Shown here one piece after another: positions 1-9,499 of a DNA stretch of 64,000 bases (position 1 is its first letter; each line of letters opens with the position of its first letter). Both the position numbers and the translations under genes were made by a program. Source of the stretch: Reticulitermes speratus (Eukaryota > Arthropoda > Insecta > Blattodea > Rhinotermitidae); the NCBI GenBank assembly GCA_021186555.1, contig JAJKFL010000039.1, positions 16,410,733 to 16,474,732 of the forward strand, in the 5' to 3' direction. Under the pieces are notes generated by a model. It did not search any database and was not told where the DNA came from. It worked only from the letters and a program-made list of their open reading frames with translations.

Positions 1-159
1 AGTTAATTCAATTTGATTTTTACATCGAAGTAAACAGAAAGTCCAGATGTCTGAACCTGTCTTTTGTAGGGCAGCATTGCGCTGAATTCGGTCAAAACCG
101 ATTTCAAGATTGAAGTTCCTAAAAATGTTTATGCTTTTCTTGCAAATGTTGCCGAGATG

Positions 160-177
160 ATATATATATATATATTT
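160..177. repeat. (TA)n microsatellite
   Basis: A short run of alternating T and A. Similar runs lie near 1569-1597 and 1643-1667. No element boundary is visible at this one. Confidence 0.9.
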
Positions 178-284
178 AGTGGATGAGTACTTCCTTTAAA
201 AACTTTGTACAAGTATGAATGATAGAGTGGTTTTATAATAGTCATAAAATTACATGATATTTCTAGAAGGTACAATTCCTGTAG

Positions 285-450
285 TAACAGAAATGAGTAC
301 CAGGAGTATTTCCTGGGGGGTAAAGGCGGCAGGTGCGTAGGGCTGACAACCTTGCCACTTTCATGTGCCGATTGTCTAGAAATCTGGGAGCCTCAACCTC
401 CTGGAACCCTAAAGGCATGTCGAGGCCTGTAATGGTATTGCTTTACCTTT
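285..450 (+). mobile_element. SINE-A, 5'-truncated copy
   Basis: Body of the tRNA-derived family called SINE-A here, recognised by comparison with copies at 6.1, 30.2, 42.2, 48.6 and 62.8 kb. It starts at 'aacagaaatgagtacc' and ends in the family's 'gctttaccttt' tail, and the tRNA-like head is missing. The flanks are near-identical 14-mers (271-284 and 451-464, one mismatch), as expected for a target-site duplication. Truncation at the 5' end fits LINE-type target-primed reverse transcription. Confidence 0.85.
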
Positions 451-464
451 TACACTTCCTGTAG

Positions 465-1274
465 AAGACGGCCAGAATTCTACGTCGAATTTAATTCTTG
501 TTAAATTGTCAAATTTTCTCAAGTAGTTTATGTAGAACTTAATGCGTTAAACCTTTTAGGTCTGTATACGTTTTTGATTTTTGGGCTGAATCTGACAGCT
601 TCTGAAAGGGTTAATGAGAAATATAGTTTTTCTGCTCGACAGTATATATTTTCCCAGCTTACCATTTTTAGACTCGTCTGTTCTCCTTAATGTTACACTC
701 TTCAGTGTTGTGGGGTAGCACCCCTGTGTGCAGTATAAACTACCCCAGATCTCCCTTTATCGGATCAAGTAAATCTCCCCTTAGAGGAAGGGAGGCGTTT
801 GTAGGAGGGTGGTATCGGGTGGGCCAACACTACACTTTAACTATTAATCAATGCAGTGAAAAGACAGCAAGTGTGTCCCGGGGGGAGGAAAATTGCGTCA
901 GTGGGGCCAAGAAGAGAGGAAGTGAGAGGACGTCAATTTCATTACCAAGTCACATGACATCCAGCACAGCCCGATTTGTCGCGGTAATTGTCGAGACTTC
1001 GCCACTTAAAGACAGTACATTAAAAGTAAAGTTGCCCCAGCGCATACCATAAAAGTCACATGGAGACCTGGATTTACAGCAGCACACATCCTTAGCTTCG
1101 ATACTAGATGGATTTGAGGTGGTCAGCTTCGCTCCCCGGCCGCTTTACTCTTGGGTAAAAGTTTTACCCTGATTATTGAGTAAAATGCAGAGTTGGACCC
1201 ACAACCGGTCTGATTCGTTTCCGCGGTCTTCCAAACCTTAGCCTAGTCACTATACGGACTACGCAGTTAAAGAG
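465..1274. other. Unassigned non-coding stretch
   Basis: No gene or repeat family recognised. A 120-codon open frame at 690-1052 has no recognisable motif, and no splice or promoter signal supports it. A small palindrome (gggtaaaagttttaccc) lies near 1154-1170. Confidence 0.5.
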
Positions 1275-1412
1275 AGCGGTCTGAATTACATATTTCACAC
1301 TTCGCAGTCTGTCTTACGACAGGTCCATGGCCTTGTCCAAAGCGAGTTCTCCACAGAGGGCGGTCAAGTGCTTCCTCTTTCAGTTTCCAGTATCCTCTAG
1401 TTGCACATAATA
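1275..1412 (-). pseudogene. LINE reverse transcriptase C-terminal tail (family alpha), fragment
   Basis: The minus-strand translation carries 'GYWKLKEEALDRPLWRTRFG' followed by GPVVRQT. This is the same peptide tail as the copies at 31.7 and 54.8 kb, so it is a dispersed non-LTR retrotransposon terminus and not a host gene. Only the last 45 or so residues survive. Upstream (1404-1480) the sequence dissolves into an AT-rich trinucleotide repeat, so the copy is 5'-truncated or interrupted. The clade is uncertain because the polymerase core is absent. Confidence 0.7.
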
Positions 1413-1480
1413 ATAATAACAATAACCATAACAAGATTTTCATATAATATGTTATTATTATATTATTATTATTATATTTA
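1404..1480. repeat. AT-rich imperfect trinucleotide repeat
   Basis: Imperfect runs of ataata/attatt at the 5' limit of the adjoining LINE tail. Confidence 0.8.
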
Positions 1481-1568
1481 CTTTTTGCAGCAGGTAACAA
1501 CAGCTGCCAACTCTTAGCTTTTCCCAACATGTTGCCTGTTAATCTATTCTTCTATACTTCTATATTTT

Positions 1569-1667
1569 CATATATATATATATATATATATATATTATAC
1601 ATGCGTAAGGGTTAAACTTAAGATCGATTATGCAGTTCCAGACATATATATATATATATATATATAA
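1569..1667. repeat. Two (TA)n microsatellites
   Basis: Alternating TA at about 1569-1597 and again at about 1643-1667, followed by a short CA run. Confidence 0.85.
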
Positions 1668-2580
1668 TACATACACACACATGTAGTAATCTCTACAACT
1701 TCATGGTCTGTCTACATGTCCTTTCTCTATTCACCCGTCCGCCCAACAATCTGTTTCATGGATAGCTGGCTGGGTGACCTTCTGTCCGTCTGTATACGCA
1801 CTCGTATATCCATTTTGTCGTCCACATAGTCCCCTGAGTAACAATGCTCTGCCGGCACACCTCGGTACAGGCACACTAGACAGCAGCAACTCACCGTCAC
1901 CCTCTCCAGTCAAGTCAGCACACGTGCCGCACAATATGTTTGATTGCCTTCTATCGGAATAAATGGGCATTACTCGACAGTGCTCGGGAAGCGGAACATC
2001 TCCGTTACACCAGTTCCAGTTTCCCACGCACAGCATCATTACAGAGATGCCAGTGAAGTAGAAAATGTTCAGTAAATATTTAGATGCTGTACTGCTACTT
2101 TCACTTGGGGATGTTACACGAAGTGCAGTGCGCTTTTTGAGAACAGCTGCTGTGTTGTATGTGGAAGAAAATGTTTCTGTATGTAACTGTCCGTACGCCA
2201 TTCTTCTCATACTGGTTTTATTAACAGAAACCTTCTTCTGTTAGCACGTTTGTATGGCGGTGTATATCTTCTGCTGTAGAAAAGCAAATAATTGTTATCT
2301 TTAATAACTGTGCGAAAGACTTTTTTTCGCCCGTCTTATGAAGCAACAGATAAATTATACCAGAATAACCTATGTTTGCAAGCGATAACTCTCGTGTGTA
2401 AAACAAAATGTCGTGTTAATAACCAATAACCGAGGTTGTCTATGTGCTTAATCAAACACTGCATTATTAATTTGTACGTGGGCATGGAGGTACATATCTA
2501 GGCATTCCTAACGTCGTCATCAGACGTCGAGTGCTCATCTTTACGTCACTTTTGTTTTATCCCGGGGTAAGAGCAAACCT
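1668..2580. other. Unassigned non-coding stretch
   Basis: The longest minus-strand frame (1731-2210, 159 codons) shows no recognised domain. Its start has no supporting context. I see nothing else here. Confidence 0.45.
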
Positions 2581-2668
2581 TCGCCCCGTATCCATTAAAC
2601 AGGAGGCTGGGTGGAGCCCAGAGCCAGTCTGGACTCTTCGGAGAAGAGTAAAATCTGCCACCGCACGA
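2581..2668 (-). mobile_element. SINE-C, old internal fragment
   Basis: The segment containing 'gtatccattaaacaggagg' and 'gctgggtggagccca' aligns by eye with the middle of the full SINE-C copy at 56.9-57.2 kb in the same orientation. It is diverged, and neither the tRNA head nor the tail remains. Confidence 0.6.
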
Positions 2669-3759
2669 AAACTAACCCAAATGTTTCGGTTTTCCAGCTC
2701 ATAGCTTAGCCAATATACCGACTGAATGATATGGCCTGCCATTATGTCCATGCCCTGTTATCACGCTGTCTTTCTTTGTTTCTTCCTTTTTGGTTTCTCT
2801 TCTTCCCTTCCTGCCTTCCTTCCTCCTGTTTTCAACATTGTCCTACTATTTTATTTAACGTTTTAGAACTTTGCATTGATTTAACGTTCTGTAGCCAGTG
2901 TTACTCCGTGGACAGGAATTCCGCCTACCGCGAGACTGTAACTAAACTTCTGGCCAACGGTGTCGCGGCGGCCGAGTTGCTGTTTGTGTTGGGAGGGGTG
3001 GCGTCACATTGAAATACACGCATGCACAAGGGTGGTGCACCCCTACCATTCATACCTAGTTCTGCCTTGCTCCAATTCTGCCACGCTATGGTCAGTGTAA
3101 CATGACATCTTAACTGGCTGCATTGAGTAGCTGACGGTTTTTCTGCGACTCGAGAAATCATCCACTTCTTACGAAACCTGACACTTGAATTTGGTCTAAA
3201 CCCTCAAACTCTGTTTCGATAGCATACACTTTGATAATGTAAAACCACATACACCTGATTCTCCAAAGGGGGCCCTTTTCGTCAGGTTCGAAGCCACAAT
3301 TTTGCGTTACTTTCTCGTATCTCTCATGCCTGCTGCATGCTGTGAGCCTATCATCATCCTTGATTTGATACTCCGTTGATATGTGATGAAGACAGCTTCT
3401 GGGTCAGTTATGTCAGTTGTATTTTTCCATTATCAGGTTACTTCCTATCTCATAGACCCGAATACGGTTCTCGTAATTTTCCCCGAAATTCTGATTCCCT
3501 ATTTTGTATTAGGGTCAGAAACCAAGTTATATATCCATACGAACTAACGGGTAATATTATGTTTATTTATTTATTTTTACTTATTTATTATGTATAGATG
3601 GAAGTCGGGAAGAAACATTTTCTGAAGGGAATTGTAAGAAGTATTCTCCAACTTAAACTGCTCTTAATTTAATGGTGAATAATTTATGATCTTAAATTCA
3701 CCAAATGTATATTTAGCTTCCAGTTTGACGAAATGTTTCAGTTGGAAATGAAAAATTTG
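2669..3759. other. Unassigned non-coding stretch
   Basis: A pyrimidine-rich patch lies at about 2765-2830. No gene, RNA or repeat family is recognised. Confidence 0.45.
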
Positions 3760-3764
3760 TATTT

Positions 3765-3850
3765 AACTCTTTAAGGACGAAACGTAATATGTTGTATTTA
3801 AAGATCTAATTCGTACCGCGCAGTAAACACTCTCCATCTCGGCTATAATA
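3765..3850 (+). repeat. Dispersed repeat J, copy 1
   Basis: Contains 'tcgtaccgcgcagtaaacac' preceded by an 'aaggacgaaacgta' block. The same blocks in the same order occur on the opposite strand at 51370-51460, so this is a dispersed repeat of unknown class. Confidence 0.65.
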
Positions 3851-3948
3851 ACCTTTCACTTAATACTGTATAGAGAATTTTTTAAAAATAAACACCAACA
3901 AAATGCACAACTTTCAAGGCGCAGACCAGCTCCTTATATCATGAAACT

Positions 3949-3989
3949 ATCCAACGCGTTTCGGCTCTTTGCGAGCCATCATCAGGGAT
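3949..3989 (-). ncRNA. Hammerhead-ribozyme-like motif (left arm)
   Basis: On the minus strand: stem I AUCC/GGAU, core CUGAUGA, an extra U, stem II GGCUC/GAGCC with loop GCAAA, GAAA, palindromic stem III ACGCGU, cleavage triplet GUU. All invariant core bases are present. Stem III is too short for a stable monomer but self-complementary, as in the dimer-type hammerheads of Penelope-like elements. Confidence 0.75.
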
Positions 3990-4384
3990 CCTTTCTTTTA
4001 TAAAAGTGCTTCACAAATGCAGCATCTGTTTGATTATTTAAAAATATGCACTATCTGGAGTATGAGTTAAAAACACACGAGTCATAAACAAAGTTAAAAA
4101 GATGATTTGTTAAATAACTTATTAAAAACACTGTTCACTATGTCTATTTTGTAAAGGATGTTCGCACTTCTAAAGGTTTCATGAGATCGCGCACTACACT
4201 GTACTGTTTGCGAACATCCTTTACAAAATAGACATAGTGAACAGTGTTTTTAATAAGTTATTTAACAAATCATCTTTTTAACTTTGTTTATGACTCGTGT
4301 GTTTTTAACTCATACTCCAGATAGTGCATATTTTAAATAATCAAACAGATGCTGCATTTGTGAAGCACTTTTATAAAAGAAAGG

Positions 4385-4425
4385 ATCCCTGATGATGGCT
4401 CGCAAAGAGCCGAAACGCGTTGGAT
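4385..4425 (+). ncRNA. Hammerhead-ribozyme-like motif (right arm)
   Basis: Mirror copy of the motif at 3949-3989 with identical core, stems and GUU triplet. A transcript through the whole fold-back would carry one hammerhead in the sense direction and one in the antisense direction. Confidence 0.75.
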
Positions 4426-4539
4426 AGTTTCATGATATAAGGAGCTGGTCTGCGCCTTGAAAGTTGTGCATTTTGTTGGTGTTTATTTTTAAATAATGAA
4501 AATGCACGGTGAATTAAGATTAAAGACTGTATAGAGAAA

Positions 4540-6045
4540 TTATCACTGTTTATTATGAGATACAAATACACAACACATAAATTCTGTCTGTGGGCAGAAT
4601 GCGGAAGTTCTAAATGTTAAACCTGCAGGTACGTACGTAAAGTAACCACTGGTTTTTAAGGCGTTAAATTGATCACACAAGTACCCACACATATTTTATT
4701 GCTTTGTGTTGAAAGTTCAAGAGTGGCAAAACAGTGAAAGTTTCAGCTAATATTGAACAACTGTCACTTAGAGTAGATGTATATTATTGAGCATTATGCA
4801 CAATAGTAGTTTATAAGTTGAATTTTAATGATTTTCAGCACTAATTATCCTTGTAGATGGAGGCGTTAAAAGGAGCATGCTTCCATAATTTATTTTTTCA
4901 TTCTTTTTTCTTCAAATCCATGGTTTCCTATGTGTGCTGTGCTCGAAAATATTTTGCTGTGAATTTTATATTTCTTTCTCCTCTTTATATTTTTAACGTT
5001 TGACACAGTTTATTTGTCTCCTACTGTTTTTCCATCTTGTTATAACTTTTGGCACTTTCATATCTTTTCATTTTCTTCCTTTTTCATTCTTCCGTTTTTT
5101 ACTAAACGTAATTTTTCCAATTCAAGATCCGGCAGCTGTCTCTTCCTCTTTTGAAAAAGCAGAAAAATTGTTGTGTGCTGATAAGAGTTGTTCTTCTTGA
5201 TTGTGCCGCTAGATGTCTCTGTCTTCTTTCTGCTCGTTTCTAGATAATTATTGTCGATAAATTAGCGACGTGTCTCTTTACAATTAAGAGGGACGACGGG
5301 TTGCGCTCTGGCAGGACAGACTTATCTTTCCACATTCATTTCCCCCAATTCAGAGAGATGCTCAGAAATGTACTTTGATTCGTGCTCTTTGTACTGCAGA
5401 ATTAATGGCTGCAGCTTAATGCAGGTTAAATGTTGGGACCAGATTATAAACAATGGATTTTAGGCGTGATTTATTTATTATTATAACGGTTATTCCATAG
5501 AACTGTGAAAGGAAAAGAACATATTAAATGAAAGAAAGTTTTAACCAATTGACTTATCTCGAATTAAGGATAAATTGTCCATTTATTTCTTGAGCAGTTC
5601 TGTTCCCTTCTGTCACCATCAATGAATAAGTTAGCCTTTGTACCTAATTCATCTAACAATTAACAATTTTAAGCCTGAAATTTGACTGAATTATACATAA
5701 AAATCAGTTTATTCCTCACGGAGTACAAATTCCGTCTCTACTACAAAGACCAATGCGTTTTACAAATACTCTTTACAGAAATAATAGTGCTTGCTGTGAA
5801 AATAATACTAAGCACATAAATGCATTGTGTGGACAAAATACAGCGTTGTTCTAGGTTACAGCACGTACATGTTAGCTTCCCAAAGAGGACTGTGCGCCAT
5901 GGAGTTAGTTATTTAGTTACTTATAGTACGTGGTACGTATATTTAACATCGGGATTTAATTGGTTAATAAATTAATCAACTTCTATACACGCCTTATTCT
6001 TTCATCTAAACATTCGTTTTTGTCCATTCGCTCAATTTATTCAGC
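4540..6045. other. Unassigned AT-rich stretch
   Basis: No recognised gene or repeat. The frame at 5000-5200 is hydrophobic noise in a T-rich tract. Confidence 0.45.
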
Positions 6046-6059
6046 CTATCCATCCTTGC

Positions 6060-6367
6060 GGGGCACGCGGTGGCGCACTTGGTTGAGGCATTACGCTACA
6101 AACCGGAACGTCGCGGGTTCGATTCCCGATGGTGTCATTGGAATTTTTCCTTGACATAATCGTTTCGGTCGCACTATGGCCCTGGGGTCGACTCAGCCTC
6201 TAACAGAAATGAGTACCAGGAATATTTCCTGGGGGGTAAAGGCGGCCGGTGCGTAGGGCTGACAACCTTACCATCTTCATGTGCCGATTGTCTAGAAATC
6301 TGGGAGCCTCAACCTCCTGGAACCCTAAGGGCCTGTCCAGGCCTGTAATGGGATTGCCTTACCTTTA
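6060..6367 (+). mobile_element. SINE-A, full-length tRNA-derived copy
   Basis: Starts with a tRNA-like head holding an A-box-like 'tggcgcacttgg' and a B box 'gggttcgattcc', so it has an internal RNA polymerase III promoter. The family body follows ('gaccctggg'-type block, 'gagtaccaggaatatttcct', 'gtgccgattgtctagaaatc') and ends in 'ttaccttta'. Imperfect 13-mers flank it (6047-6059 and 6368-6380, 11 of 13 matching). It is the best reference copy of this family on the plus strand. Confidence 0.9.
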
Positions 6368-6380
6368 TATCCACCCATGC

Positions 6381-6840
6381 ACCTTATGTAGTGATCCAAC
6401 ATATTTTGTATTTATTCACTTACGTTTCCATTTATACGTCTTCAAAATGTGTAACATTTTATGCTGACTCGGTTGTGTCGTTTGCGGGGCCGTGGTGTAG
6501 CCGGTCGCACCCTGCCGGGACACGGTATGAGTGTGTCAGTAACAGCTAATTACTTTCATTACGCGACGTCCTTACGATTTTGGATCATATGAGTCATTCA
6601 GGAGCCTGATCTCAGGAATTGTGGCGTATGTACAGTTGGCATGTATCTTCTAAACTTACGTGCTGTTACCAACTTTTAGAGAAGGCGTGCAGAAATTTCA
6701 TTCACTAGCCTCCAGGGCATAACATTACCAAGGAAATATTTGGCGATTTGTTAAAGATAGCACGAAAGAAGCCATACTGGAATTCGGAAATGTGGTATCG
6801 ACCGATACAAATCTGACATACAGACAGATGGTAAATGTCT
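6381..6840. other. Unassigned stretch
   Basis: A tRNA-like 'gtggtgtagccggtcgc' near 6491 looks like an A box, but I found no B box. Nothing else recognised. Confidence 0.4.
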
Positions 6841-6849
6841 CACCACCAA

Positions 6850-7290
6850 CTAAATGCACTTCATTAAAAAAAACAATATTAGGTTTCTTTAAAATCGTTT
6901 AAAAACGTTAAAAAAAGCCCCTACATATGTTTCGGTTTCTAGAAAACCATCATCAGGGGGGTCACACAACTGCACTATTTAAAATCACGTCTAACAGCAC
7001 ACGCCATGCAGTTCACCACCTTCACTCCTGCTATTTACAGTGTCACTTGGGAGTACCATATGTTAAAATGAGAATAAAATGGATAAATATTAAAACTGTG
7101 AAATATATCATGCACTATCAGGGAACTGTTCTCGTTGTGTTGCTATGGTGGAGAGTCTGTAGCTTCGCTTGTCGTTAGATATGTTGAAAGGATCATGGTG
7201 CTGTGTATACTGTTGTTTCCTAAGTTGTATTGCTACGGTGTGTACTGTTCGGGTTTGATGTGCACTGACAGATGATGCCTTCGATAATGA
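6850..7290 (-). mobile_element. Hammerhead-bearing Penelope-like terminal repeat, single arm
   Basis: Contains a complete minus-strand hammerhead motif followed by sequence resembling the interior of the 34.6 kb copies (a gtcaca block, then 'actatttaaaat', then repeated gttaaaa-type blocks). No inverted partner arm and no clear terminal duplication were found, so the limits are approximate. Confidence 0.55.
6918..6960 (-). ncRNA. Hammerhead-ribozyme-like motif
   Basis: Minus strand: stem I CCCC/GGGG, core CUGAUGA plus U, stem II GGUUU/AAACC, GAAA, palindromic stem III ACAUAUGU, triplet GUA. Stem II differs from the other families but still pairs. Confidence 0.72.
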
Positions 7291-7651
7291 GCTTACGCCA
7301 ACAGTGAATGTTAGTGATCATGTTTGTGCTGCAGAAACACTGTTGACTTCCCTGCACTCCCGTCCTCTGCTACGTCCTTTGGAGAATTATCACATGCCCA
7401 AACGGTCGCGTCCCCAAGTGACTGCTTTATCCGGAAAGGAAGAAAGAAATAGTCAGTCATTGTAACATCTGCACACTTCAGGGAGAAACTGAAAGGGATG
7501 TAGCGAGAGGGCGTAAGAGAGCAAACAGTGAAGTGGAAAGCAAAGCAAGTTTCCCAAAGAAGGAGAGAGATGAGAGATTGGCAACCGTTCAAAGCGACAA
7601 ATCGGGATGGATACATCCACTTCTTCAAGTAATGTCAAACACGTTGTAAAT

Positions 7652-7692
7652 TACGGAGCTGTGTGTGTGTGTGTGTGCGTGCGTGCGTGTTT
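7652..7692 (+). repeat. (GT)n microsatellite
   Basis: A gtgtgt run grading into gtgcgt. The rest of 7300-7955 has no recognisable feature. Confidence 0.85.
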
Positions 7693-7959
7693 GTGATGGT
7701 AAGTACTGCGATGGCAGAGCATCTGAAAATGTGTTACATGTTTTGCGACTGCGGAAGCTGATGTCATTAAGCGGGTGTGTGTTTGTAGAATTTTTTTTGT
7801 CGCCTGTGCCGACATTGGCTGTTGTAACTGGGCTATGCCCATCTAACAACTTTTCTTGAATAAAGTACTATCTGTGTGGTGGATATACTCCCATTGGAGT
7901 ACTCAACAAAATTACTTAATCACTTATTCTTGTGATAACTGTCACTTGGCACATTTCAC

Positions 7960-8264
7960 TTAAACTAATTCGAACGGTTTTAGTCTGTCCAACCGTCGCA
8001 CTAGTTCGGCATTGTCGAGAAGTTGTAGCATCTCGATGTTTTGATGTTGATGCAGTCTTCTCTCGTGCTTCTTGGCAATTCGCTGAATCTCTTCATCGAC
8101 CGAAGCAATTTTCAAATCCTTGTGGATGTCCTGATTTCGTATATACCAAGGGGCATTGACAGTGCACCTCAGTACTTTGTTTTGAAATGTTTGAATAATT
8201 TTTATGTTACTTTTCTTGGTGCAACCCCAAAGTTGCGCACCATATGTCCACACCGGTTTCAGGA
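7960..8264 (-). pseudogene. Jockey-type non-LTR retrotransposon, reverse transcriptase C-terminus
   Basis: Minus-strand reading gives about 100 residues with Jockey-clade C-terminal blocks in order: 'KPVWTYGAQLWG', 'LRCTVNAPWYIRN', a region beginning 'IHKDL', and a terminus ending 'LKPFELV' before a stop. It corresponds to the thumb and post-polymerase region. The polymerase palm motifs and endonuclease are absent, so the copy is a dead 5'-truncated insertion. The open frame continues artificially for another 46 residues into an adjacent SINE-B fragment (8268-8398), giving a spurious 147-codon frame. The reading frame over the fragment is intact, suggesting moderate age. Confidence 0.88.
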
Positions 8265-8267
8265 CTT

Positions 8268-8398
8268 GTCTCTTGTGAGTGTTGTGTGTTGTCAGGTAGA
8301 GGTCTCTGCGTGTCTGAACACTCGTCCAGAAAAGTCCTATTGAGTGTGGTGTGTCTGAGTGTGATCGTGAAGCCTCCATAATGAGGAGGCCCTGTTGC
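8268..8398 (+). mobile_element. SINE-B body fragment
   Basis: Contains the 'gtctcttgtgagtgttgtgt' block and the 'caggtagaggtctctgcg' block of SINE-B, through a decayed 'aggaggccc' end. The tRNA head is missing. It directly abuts the Jockey fragment in the opposite orientation. Confidence 0.85.
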
Positions 8399-8399
8399 A

Positions 8400-8972
8400 T
8401 CATTAAAAAGAATCCAAAGTCCAGATCAAATGGATTACCGGAATTAAGGTGTTACATTTAAGTTTACATTACTGTAGGAATGTTCCGACATCAAGTTATG
8501 CAACTCACAATCTAGACAGTAAGTCAGTGGTGCTGTATGTTTAAATATTTTTTATAATAGCACGCTTACTGTAGCCGAACTGGATCGGCAGTGTAGTCTT
8601 CACGAGTTAGGTAACGTAAGGCACATACTGGCTTCAAGGGCGTGTTCTGCCGCCTCATCGGCCTCGTGTTACTCTCCGCTGTTTACATTTATATTTTCAA
8701 GCTACATTGTTTCATCTATTTCTGTCCATTCTGTATAGGATATATGACGTTTGCATCCCTTCTTATGCCTTATAATGCCGTGTATTGCATTATCGACCTT
8801 AAACATATCATATATTTTGGCATTTCCTTAGGAAGTGTTGTTATTCTTCGGAACCCCCTTACCGAATTGCCTGTGTTGCTTCGTGATCTGTTTACGAATT
8901 ACTGATCAATATAATATACACTAATTACATGATTTTTGTAAAAATTTGCATCAAAAACATATCGTTACATCG
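8400..8972. other. Unassigned stretch
   Basis: AT-rich. The 87-codon frame at 8642-8905 is hydrophobic with no recognised family and no supporting signals. Confidence 0.4.
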
Positions 8973-9067
8973 CAGTCCATTTTTTTTGTATTATATATAC
9001 CGTGCATTTTTTTATAATTTTATTTCAATCCAACAAATGCACTACACTTTCTTGCAGTGATTTCTTG

Positions 9068-9110
9068 CCCCTACATATGTTTCGGCACACCTTGTGCCAT
9101 CCTCAGGGGG
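9068..9110 (-). ncRNA. Hammerhead-ribozyme-like motif (left arm)
   Basis: Minus strand: core CUGAGGA plus U, stem II GGCACA/UGUGCC, GAAA, stem III ACAUAUGU, GUA triplet, stem I CCCC/GGGG. The plus strand shows 11 G here against six C in the mirror copy, so the stem I side has expanded. Confidence 0.75.
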
Positions 9111-9386
9111 GGGGGGTCGTCGAGAGTTAACAATCTTCAATACACCCAATTGTTCTTCACTCACTTTCACAGTACATAATTATTGTAAGCCACCAGCACT
9201 AAATATCACTTGTCTGTTTCCATTTACTGTGACGTGAATGTATTTAGGTGTTAGTTTTTCGATTTTGCATATCTTGTTTTACCAAATGGATGCATCCATT
9301 TTATGGCTGGTGTCTTACAATAATTATGTACTGTGAAAGTGAGTGAAAAACAATTGGGTGTACGGAAGATAGTGAACTCTCGACGA

Positions 9387-9430
9387 CCCCCCTGAGGATG
9401 GCACAAGGTGTGCCGAAACATATGTAGGGG
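9387..9430 (+). ncRNA. Hammerhead-ribozyme-like motif (right arm)
   Basis: Stem I CCCC/GGGG, core CUGAGGA (N7 is G), extra U, stem II GGCACA/UGUGCC with loop AGG, GAAA, palindromic stem III ACAUAUGU, GUA before the predicted cleavage point. It is the clearest example of this family. Confidence 0.78.
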
Positions 9431-9499
9431 CAAGAAATCAGTGAAAGAAAATGTAGTGCATTTGTTTGATTGAAATGGAATTAATTAATCACAGTCCAT

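Larger units (their letters stand above)
3878..4525. mobile_element. Fold-back element with a hammerhead in each arm
   Basis: Nearly perfect inverted repeat. The left arm is about 3878-4166 and the right arm about 4209-4525, separated by a 42-nt spacer. It is bounded by an exact 13-bp duplication, actgtatagagaa (3865-3877 and 4526-4538). The right end extends past the left arm and carries 'aaaatgcacggtga', the reverse complement of the accgtgcat terminus shared by the other fold-backs. No coding capacity. It is likely a non-autonomous Penelope-like derivative, inferred from the hammerhead motifs. Confidence 0.85.
8982..9491. mobile_element. Fold-back element with a hammerhead in each arm
   Basis: Begins near the terminal motif 'taccgtgcat' (8999). 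The left arm (about 9009-9160) is mirrored by the right arm (about 9335-9486). Flanking 'cagtccat' copies (8974-8981 and 9492-9499) mark a probable target-site duplication, and the left copy is followed by an expanded T run. No coding capacity. Confidence 0.82.

Noticed and set aside
1731-2210. 159-codon minus-strand frame
   Set aside because: No recognised domain, no plausible promoter or splice context, and composition like the surroundings.
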